Shown here piece after piece: positions 7,950 to 18,638 of a stretch of DNA of 37,290 nt. Within the stretch, counting starts at the first letter, position 1, and every line of letters begins with the position of its first letter. Source of the stretch: Burkholderiaceae bacterium (GTDB lineage: Bacteria > Pseudomonadota > Gammaproteobacteria > Burkholderiales > Burkholderiaceae_B); NCBI GenBank assembly GCA_007116135.1, contig SKIZ01000158.1, positions 1-37,290 of the forward strand. The letters run 5' to 3'. A model generated the notes under the pieces. That model saw only the letters and a list, made by a program, of their open reading frames with translations. It searched no databases and was not told where the DNA came from. The position numbers were made by a program, and so were the translations under genes.

Positions 7950-9602
7950 ATGGTTATTCAAAACTTAGTAAGCGCATTTGGCGAGGTCTTTGCCCTCTAC
8001 AACCTGATGCTCATGGCAATCGGCGTGCTCGCAGGATTGATTGCCGGCTCCATCCCTGGCTTTACGATCACCATGGCGGTCGTGCTCGCGCTGCCCTTTA
8101 CCTTTGGCATGAGCCCCATCGAGGGGCTCTCGACCATGCTCGGCGTCTATGTTGGCGGCCTAACCGGCGGTATGTTTGCTTCGATTCTCATCGGTGTGCC
8201 AGGAACCCCTTCGGCCATTGCGACCACATTCGATGGCTTCCCTATGGCCAGAAATGGGCAGCCTGGCTTGGCCTTGGGCATTGGCCTGTGGTCATCATTT
8301 TTTGGTGGTTTGATTTCAGCCGTCGTGTTGGTGTTTCTCGCACCGAGCTTGGCGGCCATCGGCCTGGAGTTTGGGCCGTGGGACTACTTCATGCTGGTTT
8401 TGTTCGCACTAACCATTGCCGCAAGCCTGTCGTCCGGGGCCATGATCAAGGGGCTCATCGCCGGGGCCGTGGGATTGCTGGTTGCCAGCATTGGTGAAGA
8501 CCGGATCAATGGTGCGGCCCGATTCACTTTTGGTTTTGACTCCTGGGCCGCTGGCTTTGCGTTTCTGCCCATACTGATTGGCTTGTTTGCGTTTAGTCAG
8601 CTCCTAAACGACATGAACGACACCGAGTCGGCCAGAAAGCCGATGCTACCTGGCCATCACAAGGCCGTACGGATGAAGCACCGCGAATCGATCGTGGCAG
8701 TGCTCACGCACTGGGTGGCCCTGGTGCGATCATCTTTCATCGGGTTATTTGTCGGTCTGCTGCCAGCGGCTGGCAGCTCGATTTCAAACATCCTGGCCTA
8801 TGACCAGACCAAGAAAGCCTCCAAGACCCCTGAGGCCTTTGGCACCGGCACACCGCCTGGCTTGGTTTCTTCCGAAGCGTCAAACAATGCCACCGCCGGC
8901 GGTGCGCTCATCATGATGATGGCTCTTGGCATTCCCGGTGACGCCGTGACAGCGGTCATGCTCGGGGCGCTGACGATCCACAATATTGCACCGAGTCCGA
9001 CCTTCATTACCTCTCAACCCATCTTGGCCTACGGCATCATGGTGGCGTATTTCCTAGCCAACTTCATGACGTTGATTCTGTGCGCAGGCGCGCTGCGCGG
9101 CTTTTTGCTCGTGACGCGAATCCCGCTCTATATCCTTGGGGTGGTCATCCTGTTGTACTGCGCCATTGGTGTGTTCACACTGAACAACACGATCTTTGAC
9201 ATCTGGACCTTGCTGGCCTTCGGCGTACTGGGCTTTGTCATGGTTAAAAACGGGTTTCCACTCACGCCGATGGTGCTTGGCGTGGTCTTGGGTCCGATTG
9301 CCGAGGTCAACTTCGCCCGTGCAATTGCCACGAGCGACGATTACACGCTGTTTTTCACCCGCCCATGGGCCTTTTTCTTTATTGTTCTTGCCCTGTTTTC
9401 AGCGTTTTTCCCTCTATACCAGAACGCTGTCAAGGCTGGCAAATCCTGGGCTCGTTACTACGGCGTTGCTTTTATCGGCTGCGTCGGCGTGCCGCTGTTG
9501 CTCATGGACGGTTGGTTTCGGACCTCGCTTGGCTGGGCATTGATCCTGTTGGCCGTCATGCTAACCCTACAAAAACGTCGGCTTGCTACACAGAACCAGT
9601 AA
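7950..9602 (+). CDS. tctA: Tripartite tricarboxylate transporter permease TctA
   Basis: Polytopic; GLIAGSIPGFTITMAVVLALPFTFGMSPIEGLSTMLGVYVGGLTGGMFASILIGVPGTPSAIATTFDGFPMA, LGIPGDAVTAVMLGAL. Track start is TTG 7938; ATG at 7950 is likelier. Confidence 0.92.
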   Translation: MVIQNLVSAFGEVFALYNLMLMAIGVLAGLIAGSIPGFTITMAVVLALPFTFGMSPIEGLSTMLGVYVGGLTGGMFASILIGVPGTPSAIATTFDGFPMARNGQPGLALGIGLWSSFFGGLISAVVLVFLAPSLAAIGLEFGPWDYFMLVLFALTIAASLSSGAMIKGLIAGAVGLLVASIGEDRINGAARFTFGFDSWAAGFAFLPILIGLFAFSQLLNDMNDTESARKPMLPGHHKAVRMKHRESIVAVLTHWVALVRSSFIGLFVGLLPAAGSSISNILAYDQTKKASKTPEAFGTGTPPGLVSSEASNNATAGGALIMMMALGIPGDAVTAVMLGALTIHNIAPSPTFITSQPILAYGIMVAYFLANFMTLILCAGALRGFLLVTRIPLYILGVVILLYCAIGVFTLNNTIFDIWTLLAFGVLGFVMVKNGFPLTPMVLGVVLGPIAEVNFARAIATSDDYTLFFTRPWAFFFIVLALFSAFFPLYQNAVKAGKSWARYYGVAFIGCVGVPLLLMDGWFRTSLGWALILLAVMLTLQKRRLATQNQ

Positions 9603-9622
9603 CTGCCATGTAAACTTCGTGC

Positions 9623-10993
9623 ATGTTTACAAAAGCGCATCAAACTTGGATCGTTGTGTTGCTGCTGATGAGTCTGCTCATCGGCGGCTGGGTTGGTGCG
9701 CAGTCAGCCAATTCCCGCACCGATGGCCCCGTGGTCATTGTGGCAAAGATTGACGGCACCATCGACCTAGGCTTGGCTCCCTTTGTCGATCGGGTGATGC
9801 GCCAAGCGCAGGCCGATAACGTGGCAGCCGTGGTGTTGCAGATCAACACGTTCGGTGGGCGCGTTGATGCGGCGGTGCAAATACGCGATGCGTTACTCAA
9901 AAGCCCGGTTACCTCAATCGCGTTCATTGATACGCGAGCCATCTCTGCCGGTGCTTTGATCAGTCTGGCGGCCAATGTGATTGTCATGGCCCCAGGCGGC
10001 ACCATCGGTGCGGCAACGCCTGTGATCAGCTCAGGCGCCGAGACGCAGCCGACGTCCGAGAAAACTGTCTCGTACGTGCGCAAGGAATTTAGCGCAACCG
10101 CCGAGAGCCGTGGACGTGATCCCTTGGTGGCCGAAGCCATGGTTGATACCGATGTGGTCATTCCCGGGGTGACTGCTCGCGGCAAGCTTTTAACGCTAAC
10201 CACCGAAGAGGCACTAAAGCTTGATATTGCCGACTTTGAAGCCGCGACGATTCAATCAGTCCTTGAGCAGCTTGGGATGCGCAACGCGCAAATTGTGCAA
10301 GCCTCGACGAACTGGGGTGAGGAAGTTGTTCGGTTTCTGACCAACCCCATTGTGAGCTCCTTGCTGGTGTCACTTGCCATGATCGGCATCATTGTCGAGG
10401 TGCGCACGCCCGGTTTTGGCGTTCCAGGTGCCGTGGGCGTATCGAGCCTGGGTCTGTTTATCTGGGGACACTGGATTGTCAACCTCGTTGGCTTAGAGGA
10501 GTTTCTGCTGCTAGCGGCAGGCATCGGTTTGTTGCTGATTGAGGCCTTTGTCTTGCCCGGTTTTGGTATTGCGGGGATCCTAGGCATTCTTGCGCTTTTG
10601 GCAGCGCTGATCATGAGCACCGTGGGCGACGGCGTATCAACCCAGGGGCTAATTGCCGCAACCAGTCGTTTTGGGTTGTCTTTGCTAGTGGCATTGGTCG
10701 CTAGTGCCGTGATGCTGCGCTACCTTCCCAAAACCAAGTTTGGCCGCCAACTCGTGCTTGAAACCGATCTGTCTGCCGCGACCGGTTACACCTCGGAGCC
10801 GCTATCGGAGCATGATCTCGTGGGTAAGGAAGGCGTCGCGAGCTCCACCTTGCGACCTTCGGGCGTGGCAGACATTGATGGCAAACGCATCGATGTGGTC
10901 TCCGATGGCGAGTTTATAGACCCCGGTGAGCGCATCCGTGTCGATCATGTTGACGGCAACCGCGTTGTTGTGCGCAGGATCGTGCAGCCCTAG
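9623..10993 (+). CDS. NfeD-family membrane-bound ClpP-class serine protease
   Basis: 456 aa; VVLQINTFGGRVDAAVQIRDALLKSPVTSIAFIDTRAISAGALISLAAN, TM cluster, C-terminal OB-like GKEGVASSTLRPSGVADIDGKRIDVVSDGEFIDPGERIRVDHVDGNRVVVR. Confidence 0.9.
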   Translation: MFTKAHQTWIVVLLLMSLLIGGWVGAQSANSRTDGPVVIVAKIDGTIDLGLAPFVDRVMRQAQADNVAAVVLQINTFGGRVDAAVQIRDALLKSPVTSIAFIDTRAISAGALISLAANVIVMAPGGTIGAATPVISSGAETQPTSEKTVSYVRKEFSATAESRGRDPLVAEAMVDTDVVIPGVTARGKLLTLTTEEALKLDIADFEAATIQSVLEQLGMRNAQIVQASTNWGEEVVRFLTNPIVSSLLVSLAMIGIIVEVRTPGFGVPGAVGVSSLGLFIWGHWIVNLVGLEEFLLLAAGIGLLLIEAFVLPGFGIAGILGILALLAALIMSTVGDGVSTQGLIAATSRFGLSLLVALVASAVMLRYLPKTKFGRQLVLETDLSAATGYTSEPLSEHDLVGKEGVASSTLRPSGVADIDGKRIDVVSDGEFIDPGERIRVDHVDGNRVVVRRIVQP

Positions 10994-11159
10994 CACGATG
11001 GTGCGGTTCGCGTTAACCGCCTTGTAGTTGCGCAGTACCAACAGGCAGGTATACTGCTCAATCAACGTGGATAAGCCGACCGTTTGAATCACGAGTCAAC
11101 AAGTAATGCGAGCACTGGCGCGCTTTATCGTGTGTCACGTCTCATACTTGACACAAAGT

Positions 11160-11178
11160 CTCCCGCCGCGCGTGGGAG
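11160..11178 (+). other. Short hairpin upstream of the first floA-like gene
   Basis: CTCCCGC-CGCGC-GTGGGAG (one G-T pair), about 40 nt before ATG 11219. Confidence 0.45.
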
Positions 11179-11218
11179 TCGATCTGTAAACCAACCGGTC
11201 ACCGGGGAGAGTTAGGTA

Positions 11219-12202
11219 ATGGATGAATCAATTTTTGGGTTATTCAGTGCGTTTGGGATTCTTATTCCCATTCTCATTGGTCTGGTCATCATTTTGTATC
11301 TGGTGCCCATCCCATTGTGGATTGCCGCCTGGGCCTCAGGAGCCTACGTTGGGCTATTCACGCTGGTGGCTATGCGACTGCGACGTGTCCCGCCGGCAAC
11401 CATGATTACCGCCCGAATCAGCTCAGTGAAGGCCGGGCTCGACGTCTCGCTAAACGATCTGGAAGCGCACTTTCTTGCCGGTGGCAACGTTGTCAGGGTG
11501 GTCAATGCGATGATCTCAGCTGACAAAGCCAACATCCCGCTGAACTTCAAGCGCGCAGCCGCCATTGATCTGGCTGGCCGTGATGTGCTCGAGGCGGTGC
11601 AAATGTCGGTGCTGCCCAAAGTGATTGAAACACCCCGCATCATCGCAGTTGCGCGCGATGGTATTCAGCTCGTTTGTTTGGCTCGCGTGACGGTTCGCAC
11701 CAACATCGATCGCCTGGTTGGTGGCTCAGGTGAAGAGACCATCATCGCCCGGGTTGGTGAGGGCATGGTCAGCACCATCGGTTCTTCAGAGAACCACAAA
11801 CTGGTGCTAGAAAATCCCGACAAAATCTCCAAATACATTCTGGAGAAAGGCTTAGATGCCGGCACAGCCTTCGAGATTCTTTCCATTGACATTGCTGACG
11901 TAGATGTCGGCGAGAACATTGGTGCAAAGCTGCAAATCGATCAGGCTAACGCAGACAAGCAAATCGCCCAGGCCAAGGCCGAAGAGCGCCGAGCGATGGC
12001 TGTGGCCAAAGAGCAAGAAATGCGCGCCAAAGTGGTTGAGGCTGAAGCCGAAGTACCCTTGGCGATGGCCGAGTCGTTTCGCAGCGGTCAACTCGGCATC
12101 ATGGACTACTACCGCATGCAAAACCTGCAGGCTGACACCGATATGCGTCAGAACATCGCTGGTGACGAGGACACTGGCCCAGGTAGTGTGCCGCGGCTCT
12201 AA
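11219..12202 (+). CDS. floA: Flotillin-like FloA family protein, copy 1
   Basis: 327 aa; N-terminal hydrophobic segment, [99 protein letters not shown]-terminal [22 protein letters not shown]. Confidence 0.9.
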   Translation: MDESIFGLFSAFGILIPILIGLVIILYLVPIPLWIAAWASGAYVGLFTLVAMRLRRVPPATMITARISSVKAGLDVSLNDLEAHFLAGGNVVRVVNAMISADKANIPLNFKRAAAIDLAGRDVLEAVQMSVLPKVIETPRIIAVARDGIQLVCLARVTVRTNIDRLVGGSGEETIIARVGEGMVSTIGSSENHKLVLENPDKISKYILEKGLDAGTAFEILSIDIADVDVGENIGAKLQIDQANADKQIAQAKAEERRAMAVAKEQEMRAKVVEAEAEVPLAMAESFRSGQLGIMDYYRMQNLQADTDMRQNIAGDEDTGPGSVPRL

Positions 12203-12226
12203 CCTAATCATTGATGGGTAACTGAT

Positions 12227-12814
12227 ATGTCCGAGAACAAGCGCAAGAAAAAGCAATCATCGCCAGTATCGTTTGTGTTTATGGCGGTCTTTGCGTTCCT
12301 GATTGGTCTGCCAATCTGGGTGGTGCTTGTTTTGCTGTTGATGGCTTTTCTGGTTTGGCGCAATCAAAAAAGCCAAAAGGCACTGCAAGATATTGCTCTG
12401 CCCCCAGAAGACGAGATAGCCATTGAACAGACCGAGCGGCCGCTGTCGATTCAAGAGCAATTCGAGCGCGCCCAGCGCGAGCTACCAGCACAGGGTGAAC
12501 CTGACTTTGAGACTTTCGAGCAACCAGCGCCACGAGCACCCGAGCCGGTTCGAACAAGAATCGAGGCGCCACCGGCGTTTGAGCAGCGGCAATCGTTTCA
12601 GCGCGCCTCAGCCTTTACGCCAACGGCCGTTACGCCTTATGGCTCTTGGGGTCATGCTCGGCGCCGCAGTCCGTTTGCTAAGTCCATCAAAGGGCGCACG
12701 GGATTGCGCCAAGCCATTGTTGCGATGAATGTCTTGGGTATGCCCCGTTCATTACAACCCCATGAGTTAGACCCTATGCACCAACGCGAAGTCTTACCCA
12801 AACGTAATCATTGA
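12227..12814 (+). CDS. Hypothetical single-pass membrane protein between two floA paralogues
   Basis: 195 aa; basic N-terminus, hydrophobic segment FVFMAVFAFLIGLPIWVVLVLLLMAFLVW, Pro/Glu-rich linker, C-terminal GRTGLRQAIVAMNVLGMPRSLQPHE. Confidence 0.75.
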   Translation: MSENKRKKKQSSPVSFVFMAVFAFLIGLPIWVVLVLLLMAFLVWRNQKSQKALQDIALPPEDEIAIEQTERPLSIQEQFERAQRELPAQGEPDFETFEQPAPRAPEPVRTRIEAPPAFEQRQSFQRASAFTPTAVTPYGSWGHARRRSPFAKSIKGRTGLRQAIVAMNVLGMPRSLQPHELDPMHQREVLPKRNH

Positions 12815-12901
12815 TTTGTCAGTCGTGCAGTACAAATATCGACACCATAGACCTTCGGCGCTGCCTTGTTGGCGCAGAACATAAAGTTATCAGGAGCCTT
12901 C

Positions 12902-13801
12902 ATGGAATTTTTTAACGCTATCGCCGGCACCGGCTTTTTAGGTTTGCTGATCATCCTGTTAATCGTCATCGCGGTGATCGGTTACTTTGTTCCATTTCGG
13001 CTGTGGATTACGGCTTGGGCATCGGGCGCCTACGTTGGTCTACTCACACTGGTGGCCATGCGACTGCGCCGTGTGCCACCACACAGCATCATCAAGGCGC
13101 GCATCAGTGCGGTTAAAGCGGGTCTGAGCATTCCCCTTGATGACCTCGAGAGCCACTTTCTGGCTGGCGGCAACGTGGTTGATGTGGTCAATGCGATCAT
13201 CTCGGCCGACAAAGCCAACATTGAATTGACCTTTAACCGTGCAGCGGCCATTGATCTTGCCGGGCGCAATGTGCTTGATGCCGTACAAATGTCCGTACTG
13301 CCCAAGGTCATTCAGACACCGCGTAACGCCGCGGTTGCCCAAGATGGCATTCAGCTCATCAGCGTGGCTCGCGTGACCGTGCGCACCAATCTCGATCGGC
13401 TCGTCGGTGGTGCCGGTGAAGAGACGATCATTGCACGTGTGGGTGAAGGCATGGTGAGCGCCATCGGTTCAGCAACCAACCACAAAGACGTCCTCGAGCG
13501 CCCCGACAGCATCTCGAAACGTATCTTGTCCAATGGCCTCGATGCTGGTACGGCTTACGAGATTCTCTCCATCGACATCGCTGATATTGATGTGGGTAAG
13601 AACATTGGCGCAGCGCTGCAGATTGAGCAGGCCAACGCTGATAAGCAAATCGCGCAAGCCAAAGCCGAAGAGCGACGCGCCATGGCGGTTGCGCTTGAGC
13701 AGGAAATGCGCGCCAAAGTGGTTGAAGCCGAATCCGAGGTGCCACGCGCCATGGCCGACGCTTTCCGCCAAGGGCGAATCTACGGTGCAGCGGCCTCATG
13801 A
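12902..13801 (+). CDS. Flotillin-like FloA family protein, copy 2, lacking the C-terminal tail of copy 1
   Basis: From ATG 12902 ([20 protein letters not shown]...). Closely similar to copy 1 through the SPFH/coiled-coil region, but ends [17 protein letters not shown]. Confidence 0.88.
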   Translation: MEFFNAIAGTGFLGLLIILLIVIAVIGYFVPFRLWITAWASGAYVGLLTLVAMRLRRVPPHSIIKARISAVKAGLSIPLDDLESHFLAGGNVVDVVNAIISADKANIELTFNRAAAIDLAGRNVLDAVQMSVLPKVIQTPRNAAVAQDGIQLISVARVTVRTNLDRLVGGAGEETIIARVGEGMVSAIGSATNHKDVLERPDSISKRILSNGLDAGTAYEILSIDIADIDVGKNIGAALQIEQANADKQIAQAKAEERRAMAVALEQEMRAKVVEAESEVPRAMADAFRQGRIYGAAAS

Positions 13802-14811
13802 GTTTGACGCAGGACGTGCGCAATCAACGCGTCCTGCTCGCGAGCCGGCCTGAGGGCTGGGTCACACCCGAACACTTCGAGATCGTTGATGCGCCCATAC
13901 CGACCATCAACGATCAAGAGGTCTTGATCAAGAATCACTGGCTCTCTCTAGATCCCTACATGCGCAGCCGCATTTCGGCTGAAAAGTCCTACGCGCAAGG
14001 CGTCGAACCCGGCCAACTCATGGTTGGCACCACCATCGGCGAAGTCATTGAATCGCGCGCTGACCGTCTGGCCGTCGGTGACATGGTTTTAGCGGCCACC
14101 GGATGGCAAGAATATGCGGCCCTGCCGGCCAAGCAAGCACTCAAGCTCGACTCGAAAGACGTGCCACTGACGGCTTACCTTGGTGTCATGGGCATGCCTG
14201 GCATTACGGCCTGGACTGGGTTGATGACGATTTGTGAGCCCAAGGCGGGCGACACGGTTGTCGTCGATGCCGCTTGCGGGGCCGTCGGGTCGGTGGTGGG
14301 TCAGTTAGCCAAATCGATCGGTGCAACCGTTGTAGGCATTGCCGGTGGCCCGCTCAAATGTCAGTACGCGGTCAACGAGCTTGGATTTGATGACTGCGTT
14401 GACCACAAAGACCCAGACTTTACTGCGCGCTTGGATCAATCAGTGCCCAGGGGCATCGATTGTTTATTTGAAAATGTCGGCGGTGCCATATTTGAGGCAC
14501 TACTGCCGCGTATGAACGTTTTTTCACGCATTGCCCTGTGCGGCATGGTGTCTGAGTTCAATCGCCCTGCCCATGGCAATCACGCCTTGCGCGCCATTTT
14601 GACTAACCGCATCAAATTGCAGGGCTTTATCGTCTCAGACCACATGCATACCTGGTCAGACATACGCCAACAGCTGCATCAACGGGTCGTATCGGGTCAA
14701 CTGAAGTTTCGTGAGTCGATCGCTTACGGGCTGCACAGTGCCCCGGCGGCCTTTGTTGGCATGCTCAAAGGTGAAAACTTTGGCAAGCAACTCGTTAAGT
14801 TGACTGACTAA
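13798..14811 (+). CDS. NADP-dependent MDR oxidoreductase (CurA/leukotriene B4 12-hydroxydehydrogenase-like)
   Basis: 337 aa; [79 protein letters not shown]-like [20 protein letters not shown] overlap with floA copy 2. Confidence 0.9.
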   Translation: MSLTQDVRNQRVLLASRPEGWVTPEHFEIVDAPIPTINDQEVLIKNHWLSLDPYMRSRISAEKSYAQGVEPGQLMVGTTIGEVIESRADRLAVGDMVLAATGWQEYAALPAKQALKLDSKDVPLTAYLGVMGMPGITAWTGLMTICEPKAGDTVVVDAACGAVGSVVGQLAKSIGATVVGIAGGPLKCQYAVNELGFDDCVDHKDPDFTARLDQSVPRGIDCLFENVGGAIFEALLPRMNVFSRIALCGMVSEFNRPAHGNHALRAILTNRIKLQGFIVSDHMHTWSDIRQQLHQRVVSGQLKFRESIAYGLHSAPAAFVGMLKGENFGKQLVKLTD

Positions 14812-14949
14812 AGCCCAGCCGCCCTGTTCTTATCAGTAGTTTCCCTGATCCATTTATTGCCCGGTTTCATTGCTCAATTGAGCTATGTCCTCTAGCATGG
14901 AACCTAAGTAAATTAAAGGCGTCTTACACGCTTGATCAGGAGACTCACC

Positions 14950-15417
14950 ATGAAAACCGAACTGACGGTCAACGGCAAAGCAGTCACCATCGAAGCCGCG
15001 GCCAACACACTACTGGCGCAAGCGCTGCGAGAACACCTTCAATTGACCGGCACCCATGTGGGCTGTGACACAGCGCAATGTGGCGCCTGTACGGTGCTCG
15101 TTGATGGTGATGCGGTCAAGTCCTGTAACGTGCTGCTGGCACAAATGGCGGGCAAGTCCGTCACGACCATCGAGGGGCTGGCAAGTGCCGATGGCCAGAT
15201 GCATCCGATGCAGCAAGCTTTCAAAGACTGTCACGGCTTGCAATGCGGGTTTTGCACCACCGGCATGGTGTTAAGTGCGGTTGATTTGTGCAACAAGCAC
15301 CCCGAGGCCAGTGAACAAGAGATTCGTGAACTGCTTGAGGGCAATATTTGCCGCTGCACCGGCTACCAAAACATTGTTCGTGCCGTGCAGCAAGGCGCCG
15401 CCCAAATGAAGGCTTAA
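14950..15417 (+). CDS. coxS: Xanthine dehydrogenase/CO dehydrogenase-family [2Fe-2S] small subunit (CoxS-type)
   Basis: [25 protein letters not shown] and CGFCTTGM...[16 protein letters not shown] cysteine motifs; ATG at 14950. Confidence 0.93.
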   Translation: MKTELTVNGKAVTIEAAANTLLAQALREHLQLTGTHVGCDTAQCGACTVLVDGDAVKSCNVLLAQMAGKSVTTIEGLASADGQMHPMQQAFKDCHGLQCGFCTTGMVLSAVDLCNKHPEASEQEIRELLEGNICRCTGYQNIVRAVQQGAAQMKA

Positions 15418-15439
15418 GGCCTACTCAAAGGAGACAGAC

Positions 15440-17821
15440 ATGGGATCGAATGATTTTGCTACCCTGCCCTACATTGGGGAGTCGGTTTTACGCAAGGAAG
15501 ACGAGCGATTTTTAACAGGCGCTGGCCAATACACCGATGACATCTCGTTGACCAACATGGTCTACGCCTACTTTGTGCGCTCGCCACACGCGCATGCCCA
15601 GATCAAATCCATCGACAAGACCGCTGCCTTGGCCGCACCGGGTGTGGTCGCGATCTATGACGGCCAGGACGTGGCCGCCGACAACATCGCCGGCCTGCCC
15701 TGCGGTTGGCTCATCACCAGCACCGATGGTCAACCCATGAAGGAGCCGCCACACCCGATCTTGTGCCAGGGTAAGGCCCGCTATGTCGGCGATCATGTGG
15801 CCATGGTGATTGCGCAAACCCTTGAGCAGGCGCGTGATGCCGCTGAACTCGTTGAGGTCGACTATGACGTCTTGCCCGCTGTGGCCGATGTCCGTGACGC
15901 CAGCCAGTCCGGTGCGCCTACACTGCATGAGCAAGCCCCAGAGAACCATTGCTACAAATGGGCCATCGGTGACAAAGCCGCCGTTGACCAAGCATTTGAA
16001 CAAGCTGCCCACATCACCAAAATCGACTTGATTAATAACCGTTTGGTTCCTAACGCCATGGAGCCACGCGCAGCCATCGGTTGCTACAACCGTGCCAGCG
16101 ACGAGTACACCCTCTACGTTGCCAATCAGAACCCGCACGTTGAACGGCTCTTGCTGACCGCTTTTGTGATGGGGCTGCCCGAGCACAAAGTGCGGGTGAT
16201 CGCCCCCGATGTGGGCGGTGGCTTTGGTTCAAAAATCTATCTCTATGCCGAAGACGTCTGCGTGACTTGGGCAGCCAAAAAGTTAAACCGAACCATCAAG
16301 TGGGCGGCCGATCGCACCGAGGCATTCTTATCCGATGCCCATGGCCGCGATCACGTCACACACGCCGAAATGGCGATGGACCAAAACGGCAAGTTCCTCG
16401 CGTTCCGTGTGCATACCGACGCCAATCTGGGTGCCTATCTGTCGACCTTCTCGACGGCCATTCCCACAATTCTCTATGCCACGTTGCTCGCAGGCCAGTA
16501 CACCACACCGCAAGTCTACGTCGAGGTCGACGCCTGGTTCACCAACACCGCGCCTGTTGATGCCTACCGCGGTGCGGGCCGGCCCGAGGCGACCTACCTG
16601 CTTGAGCGTATCGTCAGTCGCGCCGGCTGGGAGCTCGGTTTGAGCCAGGACGAAATTCGTCGGCGCAACTTCATTACCGAGTTCCCCTACCAAACCCCGG
16701 TTGCCTTGCAATACGACAGCGGCGACTACCCCCAATGCCTCGATCGGGCCATGGCGCTTGCTGATGTGGCGGGCTTTCAAGCGCGTCGCGAGCAAAGCCA
16801 GGCCAAAGGATTGTTGCGTGGCATTGGCTACTCAAGCTACATCGAAGCCTGTGGTTTGGCACCAAGCAACATTGCCGGTGCACTTGGTGCTCGAGCGGGT
16901 CTGTTTGAGTGCGGCGAGGTTCGGGTTCACCCCACAGGCAGTGTCACCGTCTTTACGGGTTCGCATAGCCACGGGCAAGGCCACGAGACCACTTTTGCGC
17001 AAGTGGTGGCAGCTCGTTTGGGCATTCCGGTTGAAAATGTTGACATCGTCCATGGCGACACCGGACGCGTGCCCTTTGGCATGGGGACGTACGGCTCGCG
17101 CTCAATCTCTGTGGGTGGTTCAGCCATCATGCGGGCGATCGACAAGATCGAGGCCAAGGCCAAGAAAATTGCCGCGCATTTGATGGAGGCCAGCGACACC
17201 GACATAGAGTTTGCCAACGGCGAGTTCACGGTCAAAGGCACCGACAAAAAAGTGCCTTTTGCGCAAATCGCACTAACGGCGTATGTGCCGCATAACTATC
17301 CGCTCGAGACGTTGGAGCCGGGGCTAAACGAGACTGCGTTCTACGACCCCACCAACTTCACCTTCCCCTCAGGCACCTACATCTGCGAGGTGGAAATTAA
17401 CCCCCAGACCGGTGAGACCCGCGTCGATCGGTTCAGTGCGGTCGACGATTTTGGTGTCATCATCAACCCCATGATCGTTGAAGGCCAAGTCCATGGTGGC
17501 TTAGCGCAAGGCATTGGTCAGGCGCTTTTGGAGAACTGTGTTTACGATCGCGAGACAGCGCAACTCTTGACAGGTTCATTCATGGACTACACCATGCCAC
17601 GTGCCGATGATCTGCCGACCTTTAAGATCGACCATGTCTGCACGCCCTGCACCACCAACCCCTTGGGCACCAAGGGCTGTGGTGAGGCGGGCGCTATTGG
17701 CTCACCCCCAGCGGTCATCAATGCCGTGCTTGATGCACTGGCCCCACTTGGTGTTAAAGACATCGACATGCCCGCCACACCCCACCGGGTTTGGCAAGCC
17801 ATCCAACAAGCCAAGGCCTAA
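15440..17821 (+). CDS. coxL: Molybdopterin-binding large subunit, form II CO dehydrogenase-like (CoxL-type)
   Basis: 793 aa; [19 protein letters not shown], active-site-region [18 protein letters not shown] (form II, not form I AYxCSFR), [13 protein letters not shown]-like [37 protein letters not shown]. Confidence 0.92.
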   Translation: MGSNDFATLPYIGESVLRKEDERFLTGAGQYTDDISLTNMVYAYFVRSPHAHAQIKSIDKTAALAAPGVVAIYDGQDVAADNIAGLPCGWLITSTDGQPMKEPPHPILCQGKARYVGDHVAMVIAQTLEQARDAAELVEVDYDVLPAVADVRDASQSGAPTLHEQAPENHCYKWAIGDKAAVDQAFEQAAHITKIDLINNRLVPNAMEPRAAIGCYNRASDEYTLYVANQNPHVERLLLTAFVMGLPEHKVRVIAPDVGGGFGSKIYLYAEDVCVTWAAKKLNRTIKWAADRTEAFLSDAHGRDHVTHAEMAMDQNGKFLAFRVHTDANLGAYLSTFSTAIPTILYATLLAGQYTTPQVYVEVDAWFTNTAPVDAYRGAGRPEATYLLERIVSRAGWELGLSQDEIRRRNFITEFPYQTPVALQYDSGDYPQCLDRAMALADVAGFQARREQSQAKGLLRGIGYSSYIEACGLAPSNIAGALGARAGLFECGEVRVHPTGSVTVFTGSHSHGQGHETTFAQVVAARLGIPVENVDIVHGDTGRVPFGMGTYGSRSISVGGSAIMRAIDKIEAKAKKIAAHLMEASDTDIEFANGEFTVKGTDKKVPFAQIALTAYVPHNYPLETLEPGLNETAFYDPTNFTFPSGTYICEVEINPQTGETRVDRFSAVDDFGVIINPMIVEGQVHGGLAQGIGQALLENCVYDRETAQLLTGSFMDYTMPRADDLPTFKIDHVCTPCTTNPLGTKGCGEAGAIGSPPAVINAVLDALAPLGVKDIDMPATPHRVWQAIQQAKA

Positions 17822-17837
17822 GAAAGGAGCGTTCGAC

Positions 17838-18629
17838 ATGTATCAATTTGACTACGCACGGGCTGATTCGGTTGAGCAGGCAACCAAACTGATCAATGAA
17901 GGCGGTCAGGTTCTGGCTGGCGGACAAACGTTGCTAGCCTCCATGAAGCAACGCCTAGCCCAACCCCAGGCACTCATTGATCTAGCTCACATCGCTGGGC
18001 TCAGTGGTATTTGTGAAGAATCTGGCGCCATTGTGATTGGTGCCATGACGCGACACCAACAAGTCGCAAGCGACCCCTTGGTTAGCAACAAAATCAAGGG
18101 ACTGGCTCATTTGGCCAGTGGCATTGGCGATAAGCAAGTTCGGACCATGGGCACCCTCGGTGGATCGGTGGCCAATAACGACCCGGCGGCTTGCTACCCC
18201 AGTGCGGTGCTAGGGCTCGGTGCGACGATTCGAACCAATCGGCGCGAGATCGCTGCCGATGATTTCTTTGAGGGTCTCTACACGACTGCGCTTGAACCTG
18301 ACGAGCTCATCACGGCGATCTCCTTTCCGATTCCGCAAGCCTGTGCCTACGCCAAGTTCAAGCAACCCGCCTCACGCTATGCCCTTGTTGGCGTGTTTGT
18401 CGCCAAGAGTGCGCAAGGTGTGCGTGTGGCCATCACCGGTGCCGGTAATGGGGTGTTTCGACATGCCGGACTTGAGGCGGCACTGACTGCAAGCTTCAAG
18501 CCCGAAGCGATCAGCGATGTCGCTATTGACGCCAGTGACCTAAGCAGTGATCTGCACGCCAGTGCGGATTATCGCGCGCAGCTCATTAAGGTACAAACCG
18601 CGCGCGCCGTCACGCAAGCACTTAGCTAG
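17838..18629 (+). CDS. coxM: FAD-binding medium subunit (CoxM-type)
   Basis: From ATG 17838 MYQFDYARADSVEQATKLINEGGQVLAGGQTLLASMKQRLAQPQALIDLAHI; RTMGTLGGSVANNDPAACYPSAVLGLGATI FAD motifs. Track ORF 17601 start overlaps coxL and is rejected. Confidence 0.92.
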   Translation: MYQFDYARADSVEQATKLINEGGQVLAGGQTLLASMKQRLAQPQALIDLAHIAGLSGICEESGAIVIGAMTRHQQVASDPLVSNKIKGLAHLASGIGDKQVRTMGTLGGSVANNDPAACYPSAVLGLGATIRTNRREIAADDFFEGLYTTALEPDELITAISFPIPQACAYAKFKQPASRYALVGVFVAKSAQGVRVAITGAGNGVFRHAGLEAALTASFKPEAISDVAIDASDLSSDLHASADYRAQLIKVQTARAVTQALS

Positions 18630-18638
18630 GAGCGCTGA

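Noticed and set aside
7934-8497. 187-aa plus-strand ORF overlapping tctA
   Set aside because: Alternate frame of the strongly supported tctA gene.
11028-11055. Possible sigma-70 promoter TTGCGC-N16-TATACT upstream of floA copy 1
   Set aside because: Weak -35 and chance match likely; not called as a feature.
15512-16186. 224-aa minus-strand ORF opposite coxL
   Set aside because: Antisense shadow of a strongly supported coxL; no domain signal.
17601-17837. N-terminal extension of the coxM ORF
   Set aside because: Overlaps the coxL 3' end in another frame; the true CoxM N-terminus MYQFDYARADSVEQA starts at 17838.
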